From Spongiibacter nanhainus (GTDB lineage: Bacteria > Pseudomonadota > Gammaproteobacteria > Pseudomonadales > Spongiibacteraceae): 64,000 nt of DNA. The stretch's first letter is position 1; the number at the start of each line of letters is the position of its first letter. The stretch lies in NCBI RefSeq assembly GCF_016132545.1, contig NZ_CP066167.1, positions 1,019,001 to 1,083,000 on the forward strand. Direction: 5' to 3'. This document shows, one piece after another, positions 24,632 through 33,366 of the stretch. The notes under the pieces were generated by a model. The model saw only the letters and a list, made by a program, of their open reading frames with translations. It had not been told where the DNA came from and searched no databases. The position numbers and the translations under genes were made by a program.

Positions 24632-25774
24632 ATGACAAGCACAGATTATTTCAGCGACGAGCACCGTTTAGTTAGAGACTCGGTGAAGCGCTTTGTAGAG
24701 CGGGAAATCCTGCCCCACGTGGATGAGTGGGAGGAGGCCGGAAGCTTTCCCATCGAGCTTTATCGCAAAGCCGGTGACGCCGGCATTCTGGGTATTGGCC
24801 ACCCCGAGCAGGTCGGCGGTGCCGGTACCGACCTGTTTATGAAGATTGTCGCGGTGGAGGAAATTCTCCGCTGCACCTCCGGCGGGCTGGCGGCCAGTCT
24901 GGGCTCGCTGGATATTGGTCTGCCACCCATCATTCACTTTGGCAGCGAGGCGCTGCAACAGCGCATTGTCCCCGACGTACTGGCGGGGCGAAAAATCCAG
25001 TGTTTGGCCATCACCGAGCCCGGTGGCGGCTCCGACGTTGCGGCACTGCGCACCCAGGCCCGTCGCGATGGCGATCACTATGTGGTTAACGGCAGCAAAA
25101 CCTTTATTACCAGTGGCGTGCGGGCCGACTACTACACCGTGGCGGTGCGCACCGGCGAGCCGGGTCACAAGGGCGTCAGTTTACTGTTGGTCGAGAAGGG
25201 CACGCCGGGCTTTTCGGTGGGCCGCAATCTTAAAAAAATGGGTTGGTGGGCCAGCGATACCGCCGAGCTGTTTTTTGAAGACTGCCGGGTGCCGGTGGAG
25301 AACCTCATCGGCGAGGAGAACGCGGGCTTCTACGCCATTATGGCCAACTTCCAGAACGAGCGCCTGCAGCTGGCGGTGACCGCCAATACCACCGCGCAAA
25401 TCGCCCTGGAAGAGACTATCGCCTATGTGAAACAGCGCCAGGCTTTCGGGCAGTCTCTGAGTGATTTTCAAACCCTGCGCCACCGTATCGCCGAGATGGC
25501 TACCCGGGTCGAGGTGTCCCGGGAGTACACCTACCGGGTGGCTGCGAAAATGCAGGCCGGTGAAAACGCCATCAAGGATGTCTCCATGGCCAAGAATATG
25601 GCCACCACCACCAGCGACTACGTCACCTATCAGGCGGTGCAGCTATTTGGCGGTATGGGCTATATGCGGGAGTCGGTGGTGGAGCGCCTGTATCGGGATA
25701 ATCGCATTCTGTCTATCGGCGGCGGCACCTACGAAATCATGAACGAGGTGATTGCCAAAACCCTGGGCTTATAG
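24632..25774 (+). CDS. Acyl-CoA dehydrogenase
   Basis: A 380-residue FAD enzyme of normal length that introduces a trans-2,3 double bond into an acyl-CoA. N-terminal helical domain (EHRLVRDSVKRFVEREILPH), FAD-binding CLAITEPGGGSDVAALRTQA near residue 130, and the C-terminal signature VQLFGGMGYMRESVVERLYR with NRILSIGGGTYEIM. The Glu of TYEIM (near 371) is the likely catalytic base. It is downstream of a TonB receptor gene and convergent with the FO synthase gene, with a 7-bp hairpin between them. Chain length and branching of the substrate are unknown. Confidence 0.93.
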   Translation: MTSTDYFSDEHRLVRDSVKRFVEREILPHVDEWEEAGSFPIELYRKAGDAGILGIGHPEQVGGAGTDLFMKIVAVEEILRCTSGGLAASLGSLDIGLPPIIHFGSEALQQRIVPDVLAGRKIQCLAITEPGGGSDVAALRTQARRDGDHYVVNGSKTFITSGVRADYYTVAVRTGEPGHKGVSLLLVEKGTPGFSVGRNLKKMGWWASDTAELFFEDCRVPVENLIGEENAGFYAIMANFQNERLQLAVTANTTAQIALEETIAYVKQRQAFGQSLSDFQTLRHRIAEMATRVEVSREYTYRVAAKMQAGENAIKDVSMAKNMATTTSDYVTYQAVQLFGGMGYMRESVVERLYRDNRILSIGGGTYEIMNEVIAKTLGL

Positions 25775-25788
25775 CGCCGGGGTGTTGT

Positions 25789-25804
25789 GGCGAGCTGGCT
25801 CGCC
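25789..25804. terminator. Hairpin between convergent genes
   Basis: GGCGAGC (25789-25795) and GCTCGCC (25798-25804) pair with a 2-nt loop. It is central between two convergent stop codons, so it may serve as a bidirectional end, but no T run follows on either strand. Confidence 0.35.
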
Positions 25805-25812
25805 AGCGCGGT

Positions 25813-28248
25813 TTAGACGCTGCTGGCGATCAGGTTCTCTTGTTTCTGTGGCGGCACGCTGCTTGTGGTGTCGACGATGGGCGCCGCGGCATAAGCGGCG
25901 CGTTTTCTTTCTTCGCTGACCGGGCCGTAGAGCGTAGTGCGCTGCTGCGGCTGGCGTCCGCACTCTTCGATCAGGGCGTCAAAGCGCGCCGGGCTGAACT
26001 CCTGACCGTACTCGGCACCGGCGGCGCGGGTAATGGATTCGTTCATCAGGCTGCCGCCCAGATCGTTGGCGCCGGCCGCGAGGCAGGCACGAATGCCGGC
26101 TGGCCCCATCTTCACCCAAGACGCCTGAATGTTAGGAATCAAGGGGTGCAGTACCAGTCTGGCCACAGCGTGCATCAGCACGGCTTCCCGGAAGGTGGGG
26201 CCTTTGCGAGCCTGGCCCTTGCGGTAGATGGGCGCCTCCGCGGCGACAAAGGGCAGCGGGACAAATTCGGTAAAGCCGCCGGTCTCTTCCTGTAAGTCGC
26301 GGATGCGCAGCAGGTGTCGGGCCCAGTGCTGATAGCCGTCGACGTGGCCGTACATAATCGTGGCGGTGGAGCGCAGCCCCACCTTGTGCGCAGTGCGCAT
26401 CACGGTCAGCCACTGCTCGGTATTGAGCTTGTCGGGGCACAGTGTGGCGCGGACCTCGTCGTCCAAGACCTCGGCGGCGGTGCCGGGCAGGGTGGCCAGG
26501 CCCTTCGCCTTAAGCTGGCGCAAAAAGTCTTCCAGCGGCAGGTTCAGGGTTTCGGCGCCTTGCCACACTTCCAAAGGTGAAAAGGCATGGATATGAATCT
26601 GCGGCTCAGCGGCGGTGATCAGGTCCAGCACATCCAGGTATTTTTGGCCGCTGTAGCGGGGGTGGATACCGCCTTGCAGGCAGACCTCGGTGGCGCCCCG
26701 CTGCCAGGCTTCGCCCACCCGAAAGGCAATATCCTCATCGGCGAGGTCATAGGCCGGCCCCCGCAGGTCGGCGTGCCCCTGTCCTTTGGAAAAGGCGCAG
26801 AAGCCGCATTTGAAATAGCAGATATTGCTGTAGTTGATATTGCGGTTGACCACGTAGCTGACAGCGTCGCCGACCGTTTCCCGGCGCAGCGCATCCGCCT
26901 GTTGGCAAAGGTAGGCAAAATCGTCGCCCCGGGCCCGAAACAGCTCGGCGATGTCGGCTTCGTCCAAGCGCTGTCCCCGACGGGCGCGCTGAACGATGGC
27001 CTCAATTGTCGGCGATGCCGAGGGGGCAGACAGTGACAGTAAGTGCCTTGCATCTTTGGGCAGGTCGAGGCTGGTTCCGGCACACCAATCGTCACCCCGG
27101 GCCAGGCCTTGACCGTCCCGATGGCGCAGCACCGGTCCACGCATGGCGCTGTCCAGCCAATGCTCGGGCGCTAGCGCATAGTCTGGGTAGAGGGTCAGCC
27201 TTTCCTGTAGATGCTTGGCGGCATCCCGGGTTGCCTGGGCCAGGTGGTCCAGGTGGGGCCAGGGCGCTTCCGGGTTGACGTGGTCGGGGGTCAGCGGTGA
27301 CACGCCGCCCCAGTCGTTAATACCCGCGGCTACCAGCTTGGGCAGCACACCGGGGCTGAGGTTGGGGGGCACCTGGATGCTCATGGTGGGCCCAAAAATC
27401 AGCCGGGTGACCGCCAGAGTCCACAGCAGATCATCGAGATCGGGTTCCGGGGCATCGGCCATTTGGGTGTCGGGCTTGGCGCGGAAGTTTTGCACGATCA
27501 CCTCTTGCAGGTGACCGTATTGGTTGTGAAGGTCCCGCAGTGCCAGCAGGCTCTCGATGCGCTCGCGGCGGGTTTCGCCGATGCCAATCAAAATACCGCT
27601 GGTAAAGGGAACACCGGCCTCACCGGCCCGGCGCAGTGTTGCCAGGCGCTCGGCGGGGGCTTTGTCCGGTGAACCGTAGTGGGGCATGCCCTTTTCACAC
27701 AGTCGCTCGGAGGCTGACTCCAGCATAATGCCCATCGAGGCCGAGACCGGGCGCAGCATGGTGATCTCGCTCGGATCCATATTGCCGGCGTTGATATGGG
27801 GCAGCAGCCCGGTCTCGCTGACAATGCGCTGGGCAACGTGGGCCACATACTCAAGAGTTGTGGCAAAGCCCATCTCGGCCAGCGCTTCCCGGGCGACCCG
27901 GTAGCGCAGCTCGGGCTTTTCCCCCAGTGTGAGCAGGGCTTCCCGACACCCCATCTCGGCGCCCTGGCGGGCAATGGCGACCGCCTCGTCGGCCGTCATA
28001 AAGGGGCTGTCGAGATGGCGGGGGGTTTTGGCAAAGGTGCAGTAGTGACAGACATCCCGGCACAACTTGGTGAGGGGAATAAACACTTTGCGGGAGTAGG
28101 TCACCACATCGCCGAAACCCTGGTCCCGAAGCGCGCTGGCGGCATTGATCAAGTCGTTGTTTAACGGGCGCTCCGCCAATGCCAGCGCGTCGCTGTGGCT
28201 CAGCGGGTGAAAGAATTCTGTGGTGTGATTTGGTGTAGCAGCAGACAT
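25813..28248 (-). CDS. cofGH: FO synthase, fused CofG-CofH (coenzyme F420 biosynthesis)
   Basis: An 811-residue protein with two radical-SAM halves that together build the deazaflavin FO from tyrosine and a ribityl-uracil. The CofG half has CRDVCHYC (Cys 63, 67, 70) and the CofH half has NICYFKCGFC (near residue 540), each the three-cysteine site for a [4Fe-4S] cluster. The order CofG then CofH is that of the actinobacterial fusion FbiC. I chose the ATG at 28248 (MSAATPNHTTEFF); the open frame extends to 28626, but that part reads as noise and overlaps cofC. The gene starts 1 nt after the cofC stop (TGATATG), so the two are translationally coupled. Confidence 0.95.
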   Translation of the reverse strand: MSAATPNHTTEFFHPLSHSDALALAERPLNNDLINAASALRDQGFGDVVTYSRKVFIPLTKLCRDVCHYCTFAKTPRHLDSPFMTADEAVAIARQGAEMGCREALLTLGEKPELRYRVAREALAEMGFATTLEYVAHVAQRIVSETGLLPHINAGNMDPSEITMLRPVSASMGIMLESASERLCEKGMPHYGSPDKAPAERLATLRRAGEAGVPFTSGILIGIGETRRERIESLLALRDLHNQYGHLQEVIVQNFRAKPDTQMADAPEPDLDDLLWTLAVTRLIFGPTMSIQVPPNLSPGVLPKLVAAGINDWGGVSPLTPDHVNPEAPWPHLDHLAQATRDAAKHLQERLTLYPDYALAPEHWLDSAMRGPVLRHRDGQGLARGDDWCAGTSLDLPKDARHLLSLSAPSASPTIEAIVQRARRGQRLDEADIAELFRARGDDFAYLCQQADALRRETVGDAVSYVVNRNINYSNICYFKCGFCAFSKGQGHADLRGPAYDLADEDIAFRVGEAWQRGATEVCLQGGIHPRYSGQKYLDVLDLITAAEPQIHIHAFSPLEVWQGAETLNLPLEDFLRQLKAKGLATLPGTAAEVLDDEVRATLCPDKLNTEQWLTVMRTAHKVGLRSTATIMYGHVDGYQHWARHLLRIRDLQEETGGFTEFVPLPFVAAEAPIYRKGQARKGPTFREAVLMHAVARLVLHPLIPNIQASWVKMGPAGIRACLAAGANDLGGSLMNESITRAAGAEYGQEFSPARFDALIEECGRQPQQRTTLYGPVSEERKRAAYAAAPIVDTTSSVPPQKQENLIASSV

Positions 28249-28249
28249 A

Positions 28250-28942
28250 TCAAGCGAAAACCGGCTGTGGGGCGTTTTGCCATAGGCAGCGCTGAACAAT
28301 CCCCGAGGATTGTAAGTAGTGACGGCTGTACTGACCGCAGGCTGCGAGCTTTTCCTGGCAGAGAATACGGAGGTCGTCCGGCAGGTCCACATCCCAGCGG
28401 GCACCGCTAGGCAGGCATTCCTCCAGCGCCAACCCTTGCAGAATGCTTTGCTGGCGATGCTGAACACGGCTGTTGTCACCAAAGTGGGTGACCAGTGGCG
28501 GACGCAGCTGCGTGGCCAGAATATTGCTGCCCCGGCCCCGGCGATCGGGCACCAGAGCGGCATCGTGTTGAGTAAGGGTGGCGGCGACCTGGTGAACGTC
28601 GTTAACGCAGAGCAGGGGCAGGTCACTGTGGACGATCATCGCCGCGTCGCCGTCACTGGATGAGGCCAAGCGATTCAGCAGAGCATTGAGGGCGTTATTG
28701 AGACCGGCGGTGTTCAGCTCGCTCTCCAGTATCAGGCGGGCGCCGAACTCCCGGGCCAAGGCTTCCTGTTCGGGGTCGCCAGAGCACACCAGTATTTCAC
28801 TAAACAGCTCGCTGCCGGCCAGCGTGGCCAGCACGTCCCGGGTCATGGCCTCACTCAGCTGCTGACGCTCATCGGCACTCAGCAGGGGGGCCAGCCGTTG
28901 TTTGCTGTGTTGCAGGCCCTTGACGGGGACCAAGGCATACAT
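28250..28942 (-). CDS. cofC: 2-phospholactate/phosphoenolpyruvate guanylyltransferase (CofC/FbiD)
   Basis: A 230-residue nucleotidyltransferase of the MobA-like fold that activates 2-phospholactate, or PEP or 3-phosphoglycerate in some bacteria, with GTP for attachment to FO by CofD. The start MYALVPVKGLQHSKQRLAPL is the CofC signature for the nucleotide-binding loop, followed by DVLATLAGSELFSEILVCSG and, in the second half, AMIVHSDLPLLCVNDV. Length is normal (about 210-230). It is directly followed by cofGH and preceded by repeat array B. cofD and cofE were not found in the window. Confidence 0.92.
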   Translation of the reverse strand: MYALVPVKGLQHSKQRLAPLLSADERQQLSEAMTRDVLATLAGSELFSEILVCSGDPEQEALAREFGARLILESELNTAGLNNALNALLNRLASSSDGDAAMIVHSDLPLLCVNDVHQVAATLTQHDAALVPDRRGRGSNILATQLRPPLVTHFGDNSRVQHRQQSILQGLALEECLPSGARWDVDLPDDLRILCQEKLAACGQYSRHYLQSSGIVQRCLWQNAPQPVFA

Positions 28943-29027
28943 CGCGTCTATATTCCCTCTGCTTTTTTAGTGTTTGTGCTTATCGTCGCAGGTATGGCGT
29001 GCTTATTGGATCGGGTCAGATTTCGGC

Positions 29028-29155
29028 TTTCCGCTGCGCTAAATGCACTTTCCAAAGCGCTAAAGGCTCTTTCCGTTGCGCTAAAAGGGCCCTTGCCACT
29101 GCGCTAAAGCCAATTTCCAAAACGCTAAAGGCTTTCTCTCGCCGTCTAATGCATT
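29028..29155. repeat. 21-bp tandem repeat array B
   Basis: About six degenerate units with a 21-bp period: 29028-29048, 29049-29069, 29070-29090, one with a 2-bp insertion (29091-29113), 29114-29134, and a decayed unit to about 29155. Each unit reads TTTCC, three variable bases, then GCGCTAAAGGC. The joined core CGCTAAAGGCTCTTT matches array A at 6.3 kb (GGCTGAAGGCTCGTTT) in the same orientation. Because 21 is a multiple of three, several frames stay open and would give heptad-repeat peptides; no ribosome site supports one. The array lies between the npdG stop and the cofC start. Confidence 0.85.
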
Positions 29156-29274
29156 TCCCGGCTGGGTACTGTACCGCGAAGGCCGCCGAAATCATAACGT
29201 CCGCTGTGTAAAAACAGCAGTGTAGCCAAGGGTTGCGGAGGGGGGACTGGTATTTTCTGCCAGACCGATAGGCA

Positions 29275-29300
29275 CAACCGGTCACCTGGGTGACCGGTTG
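29275..29300. terminator. Strong hairpin just after npdG
   Basis: CAACCGGTCACC (29275-29286) and GGTGACCGGTTG (29289-29300) pair perfectly over 12 bp with a 2-nt loop. It lies 10 bp past the npdG stop codon on the minus strand. No T run follows, so it could be a terminator, a processing or stability hairpin, or a dimeric operator. Confidence 0.55.
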
Positions 29301-29310
29301 GCAGAGGCGA

Positions 29311-29988
29311 TTACTCTGGAAGGCCGGTGAGCTTGATGCCGGCATGACAGGAGTACTGCTTGTTGACAAAAATCAGTACCGAGGTCATGGCCTCCACGGC
29401 GGCGGCATTGGCGATGCTGCCTGCATGAAAACCGCGCATGCCGGCGGCTTCAACCAATTTGATCACCTCCGCGCGAGCATCTTTTTTGTTGCCGCACACC
29501 AGCACATCGCAATCCAGGCCGGCGCCTTCCTGCAGGTGATGGGCCGCCACATTTTGGAAGGCGGAAACGACTTGTACGTCTTCACCCAGCAGCTCCTGGG
29601 CGATTTGACCCGCCGAGCCGGCCTCGGGAAGTTGTACTCGCGCCACCTTGGGGGGCACCAGAGGGACCGTAACGTCCACCAGGATTTTGCCAGCCAGTGC
29701 CGGTTTGACCAGCTCCAGCGTGCTGCTGTGGTGGGCAAAGGGCACGGTCATTACCACGATGTTGGCGGCTTCCGCGGCCTGAAGGTTTTCCATGGCTTCG
29801 ACGGTCACAGAGTCTACGCCCCGCTCGGTCATTACCGCCTGCAGGTCCTCCACGGCGGCGGCGGCTTTTTCCTGGGTACGGGAGCCGATAATGACCCGGT
29901 ACCCCGCTTGTGCCCAGCGCCGGGCAAGGCCGGTGCCCAGGTCTCCGGTGCCGCCCAGTATGGCTAATACAGGTTTGGGGTCGGTCAT
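29311..29988 (-). CDS. npdG: NADPH:F420 oxidoreductase (Fno-like)
   Basis: A 225-residue cytosolic enzyme that exchanges hydride between NADP(H) and coenzyme F420, supplying reduced F420 in bacteria. The N-terminus VLAILGGTGDLGTGLARRWA then YRVIIGSRTQEKA is the family-specific Rossmann motif with an NADP-type SR pair. TVPFAHHSSTLELVKPALAG, KILVDVTVPLVPP and VVSAFQNVAAHHLQ follow as in known F420-dependent NADP reductases. It precedes cofC on the same strand by 368 bp, which hold a hairpin and repeat array B. It may be transcribed separately from cofC-cofGH. The long opposite-strand frame is a shadow. Confidence 0.93.
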   Translation of the reverse strand: MTDPKPVLAILGGTGDLGTGLARRWAQAGYRVIIGSRTQEKAAAAVEDLQAVMTERGVDSVTVEAMENLQAAEAANIVVMTVPFAHHSSTLELVKPALAGKILVDVTVPLVPPKVARVQLPEAGSAGQIAQELLGEDVQVVSAFQNVAAHHLQEGAGLDCDVLVCGNKKDARAEVIKLVEAAGMRGFHAGSIANAAAVEAMTSVLIFVNKQYSCHAGIKLTGLPE

Positions 29989-30265
29989 AGTGAATCTCCA
30001 ATTATTTCGCGCCGACAGGCATTGTTGTTGTGAGTCGCGCCGCCGCTGTTATGGGGCTTACCGCAGCGCTGAGGATTGCAGAAACTAATGGCTGTTTAAC
30101 AACTGTGTCAAGGCGTTTTCAGAGCTAGGCACTGACCAAACTGGTCAATAAAGTCAGTGCATCGCTGGCACCATTGAACCGGCAATATCGGGAGGCGTCT
30201 CCCCTATTGTGCCGTCATCAGAATACTTGTAATTTGATTATTACGCATAATTCCCCAAAAGGATC

Positions 30266-30874
30266 ATGGCCATGCAAGGAACGCTATATCGGCTTATCGC
30301 CGCCGCCGCTTTTACCTGTTCATCGTTTGCCGCTGCTCAGCAGGCACCGCTAACTACACCGGCACCCTTACAATTCATTGTTAACGGTGCCATTACCGAA
30401 GGTGGGGATGATCTGGTAAAGGTGAAGTTTAAAAACGCCGAGAGCGAAAAAATAAAAGCGGGTGGCCTGTTGATGTTAGGAGGCGGGCTGCTTTTAACGC
30501 CGGGCAGCGGTGCGGTCTCCCTGCAATTAACCCTCAATTACCATTTTGATTCCATCACTGCCAAAAACGGCGACGCCAGTTTTGATCGATTCCCTTTAGA
30601 GGCAATCGTATTCGTCAATAATGGCAGGCATCGCTTTGGTGCAGGTGTCAGCCACCACCTGTCTCCTGAGGCAGATTTCGATTTTGATAACGAACCCAAG
30701 GACAGTGCCGAGTTTGACGACGCAACCGGGCTGGTGGTGGAGTACGATTACAGTATCACCAGTGCGGTACGCATTGGCCTGCGTTATACCGCCATTGAAT
30801 ACGAAGCGAGCGATTTCGTTGGCGAGAAAGTCGATGGCGATCATGTCGGTTTGACCGCTTCTCTCGCGTTCTGA
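30266..30874 (+). CDS. Small outer-membrane beta-barrel protein
   Basis: A 202-residue protein with a signal peptide (LIAAAAFTCSSFAAAQQA). The mature part alternates short amphipathic strands with glycine and aromatic positions (LLMLGGGLLLTPGSGAVSLQ; RHRFGAGVSHHLSPEADF; VVEYDYSITSAVRIGLRYTA) and ends with a terminal phenylalanine (LTASLAF), as expected for an outer-membrane barrel of eight or so strands. No specific family was identified. AAAAGGA precedes the start; ATG at 30272 is an alternative. It is divergent from the F420 genes. Confidence 0.7.
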   Translation: MAMQGTLYRLIAAAAFTCSSFAAAQQAPLTTPAPLQFIVNGAITEGGDDLVKVKFKNAESEKIKAGGLLMLGGGLLLTPGSGAVSLQLTLNYHFDSITAKNGDASFDRFPLEAIVFVNNGRHRFGAGVSHHLSPEADFDFDNEPKDSAEFDDATGLVVEYDYSITSAVRIGLRYTAIEYEASDFVGEKVDGDHVGLTASLAF

Positions 30875-31196
30875 GCCCGCTAAGCCCGGGGCCCATCCAC
30901 GTTGCGCCGAGGTATACGGGCTAAATACGGTTGCTATCCCCTACAAATTGTTATCCCCGATAAGTTGCTATCCCCGATAAAAAGAAAGTGGCGCGGAATC
31001 CGATTGGGTTTTTGGGGTACAAAAGTACGTTAATTTATGTAAGTCTTACCAATCTGGGCAGTGATGAAGGTGCGTACGACGACAGTGGGCACCACAACAC
31101 GATGCGCTATAACAATACTAAACGTCGCAATAATGGTACTGATCGCTGCGAACCCGTCGTCGCGGTCTCTTATTCATTCAGATTGGATGTGCACAC
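30875..31196. other. Intergenic region with a 17-bp repeat
   Basis: Apart from the 17-bp triple repeat at 30931-30981, listed separately, the 322 bp hold no gene that I recognise. The last part is the leader of the PQQ alcohol dehydrogenase gene. Reading frames there are short and lack a ribosome site. Confidence 0.4.
30931..30981. repeat. Three 17-bp direct repeats
   Basis: TTGCTATCCCCTACAAA (30931-30947), TTGTTATCCCCGATAAG (30948-30964) and TTGCTATCCCCGATAAA (30965-30981) follow one another without gaps. They lie 216 bp upstream of the PQQ dehydrogenase start, so they could be binding sites for a regulator of that gene; this is inference. Confidence 0.75.
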
Positions 31197-33356
31197 ATGA
31201 CCAATACCACGCTGTTTAAGACCGTTGCTTTGACCGCTTCAGTCCTGTTGTTGGGGGCCTGCGGTAAAACCGATAACTCGGCCCCAAAGGCCGCCCAAGA
31301 GCCCGCCAGTAGCGCCATTGCGGCTGTGGACGGGGCGCGTATTCTGGCCGCCGATAAAGAGCCGGGTAACTGGATGACCCATGGTCGCACCTACGACGAA
31401 CAGCGCTATAGCCCCTTAAAGCAAATCAACGATGGCAATGCCAAACAACTGGGGCTGGACTGGTACTTTGATTTCCCTACCAACCGAGGAATCGAAGCCA
31501 CGCCAATTGTGGTCGATGGGGTTATGTATGTAACCGGGTCCTGGAGCATGGTATTTGCTCTGGATGCCCGCAGCGGCGAGACGTTGTGGCAGTACGATCC
31601 CCAGGTGCCCACCAATTGGGCCGTCAACCTGTGCTGCGATGTCGTGAATCGCGGCGTCGCGGTGTGGAAGGGCAACGTGTTTGTTGGCACATTGGACGGC
31701 CGTTTGATTGCCCTGGATGCTGAGGATGGCAGTGTGCTATGGGAGGTGAAAACGACCCCCAAAGACAAGCCCTATTCCATTACCGGCGCGCCACGGGTGG
31801 TGAAGGGTAAAGTGGTGATTGGCAACGGCGGCAGTGAGTTGGGTGTTCGCGGCTATGTCAGCGCCTACGATGCCGAGAGCGGAGAAATGGCATGGCGCTT
31901 TTACACCGTGCCCGGCAACCCGGAGGAGGAGTTCGAGAACCCCATTCTTGAAAAAGCCGCCAGCACCTGGGGCGGTGGTGAGTGGTGGAAAGCCGGCGGT
32001 GGCGGCACCGTGTGGGACTCCATGGCCTACGATGCCGAGCTGGACCTGCTGTATATCGGTGTGGGCAATGGCGCACCCTGGAACCGGCAGATTCGCAGCC
32101 CCGATGGTGGCGATAACCTTTTCCTGTCATCCATCGTCGCGCTGCGTCCGGACACCGGTGAATACGTTTGGCACTATCAGACTACCCCCGGAGAAACCTG
32201 GGACTATACCGCCACTCAGCACATGATTCTGGCCGATCTGAAAATCGGGGATCAACAGCGCAAGGTGATCATGCAGGCACCGAAAAATGGTTTCTTCTAT
32301 GTGCTGGATCGCGCTACCGGTGAATTTATCTCGGCAGAAAAATACACCAAGGCGACCTGGGCCAGCCATGTTGATCCAGAAACCGGCCGGCCGGTGGAGA
32401 ACCCGGAGGCCCGCTATACCGATGGAAAACCGCATCTTGTGGCTCCCCATCCGGCAGGTGGACACAACTGGCACCCGATGAGCTTTAGCCCCGATACTGG
32501 CTTGGTCTATATTCCCGCCCAGGAAAACCTCATGGCGTACATGCACGACAGTCAGTATGAGTACGATCCCAAAAGCTGGAATGTGGGGGTAAATCTGGCA
32601 GCGGCCGGTTTGCCGGAGAATGACCCGGCAGTGCGAGAGGCTTTTATGCCGACCATTCGCGGTCACATCTCTGCCTGGGACCCGGTATCGCAAAAAGAAG
32701 TGTGGCGAGTACAGCACCCCAATATGTGGAACGGTGGCATGCTATCCACTGCGGGTAACCTGTTGTTTCAAGGCAATGCCGATGGCGAGCTGGTCGCCTA
32801 TCGGGCCGACAACGGCGAATCGCTGTGGTCGACCAATGCTCACACCGGCATTGTCGCCGCACCGATCAGTTATGCCGTTGACGGTGAACAATATATCGCC
32901 GTCGCCGCGGGCTGGGGCGGAGTGGGCGCCTTGTCACTGGGCGAAATTATCAGCGATGCCAAGGGCACGGCCAACAACAGCCGGGTATTGGTCTACAAGC
33001 TCGGCAGCGATAAAACTCTGCCAGCCAGTGCAGTGGCGGAGCGGGCTCTGCCCGAACCACCGCCCCTGGATGCCGACGAGGCAACTCTGACCCAGGGTCA
33101 TGCGCTGTATATGGCTAACTGCCATATGTGTCACGGCGACCGTGCCGTGTCCGCCAGCTCAGTGCCCGACCTGCGCTATATGAGTAAAGAAAAACACGCC
33201 ATGTGGGACGGCATTGTGTTGGGCGGTGCACTGCAGGCCAAGGGTATGGTCGGATTTTGGGAGCGGCTCACTAAGGAGGAGAGTGATGCCATCCACGCCT
33301 ATATCATCAAGCGCGCCCACGATGTGGTGGAGGCAGCGAGCACCGGGGCCCCCTAG
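31197..33356 (+). CDS. PQQ- and heme c-containing alcohol dehydrogenase (type II)
   Basis: A 719-residue periplasmic quinohemoprotein that oxidises alcohols to aldehydes, passing electrons through PQQ to its own cytochrome domain. The N-terminus is a lipoprotein-type leader (VLLLGACGKTD). The eight-bladed propeller contains the adjacent cysteines of the active-site disulfide (Cys146-Cys147 in NLCCDVVNRG) and repeated tryptophan-docking blades (LDARSGETLWQYDP; AYDAESGEMAWRFY). The C-terminal cytochrome has one heme site, CHMCHGD (Cys642-Cys645-His646), and a distal Met is likely near MVGFWERL. No pqq synthesis genes lie nearby. An aldehyde dehydrogenase at 60.6 kb could act downstream. Confidence 0.93.
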   Translation: MTNTTLFKTVALTASVLLLGACGKTDNSAPKAAQEPASSAIAAVDGARILAADKEPGNWMTHGRTYDEQRYSPLKQINDGNAKQLGLDWYFDFPTNRGIEATPIVVDGVMYVTGSWSMVFALDARSGETLWQYDPQVPTNWAVNLCCDVVNRGVAVWKGNVFVGTLDGRLIALDAEDGSVLWEVKTTPKDKPYSITGAPRVVKGKVVIGNGGSELGVRGYVSAYDAESGEMAWRFYTVPGNPEEEFENPILEKAASTWGGGEWWKAGGGGTVWDSMAYDAELDLLYIGVGNGAPWNRQIRSPDGGDNLFLSSIVALRPDTGEYVWHYQTTPGETWDYTATQHMILADLKIGDQQRKVIMQAPKNGFFYVLDRATGEFISAEKYTKATWASHVDPETGRPVENPEARYTDGKPHLVAPHPAGGHNWHPMSFSPDTGLVYIPAQENLMAYMHDSQYEYDPKSWNVGVNLAAAGLPENDPAVREAFMPTIRGHISAWDPVSQKEVWRVQHPNMWNGGMLSTAGNLLFQGNADGELVAYRADNGESLWSTNAHTGIVAAPISYAVDGEQYIAVAAGWGGVGALSLGEIISDAKGTANNSRVLVYKLGSDKTLPASAVAERALPEPPPLDADEATLTQGHALYMANCHMCHGDRAVSASSVPDLRYMSKEKHAMWDGIVLGGALQAKGMVGFWERLTKEESDAIHAYIIKRAHDVVEAASTGAP

Positions 33357-33366
33357 GCATTGGCCC

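Noticed and set aside
23739-24638. Minus-strand frame of 299 residues
   Set aside because: Antisense to the TonB receptor, no domain pattern, rich in Gly/Ala/Arg as for a shadow in GC-rich DNA.
28249-28626. N-terminal extension of the FO synthase frame
   Set aside because: It overlaps cofC, has low-quality composition (runs of Pro/Ser/Trp), and the ATG at 28248 gives a start just after the cofC stop.
29028-29155. CRISPR array
   Set aside because: Units follow one another without spacers and are too variable.
28898-29211. Heptad-repeat open frames across repeat array B
   Set aside because: They arise because the 21-bp period is a multiple of three. No ribosome site or conserved start supports a gene.
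29290-29967. Plus-strand frame of 225 residues opposite npdG
   Set aside because: The minus strand carries clear Fno motifs; the plus frame is a shadow with no recognisable domain.
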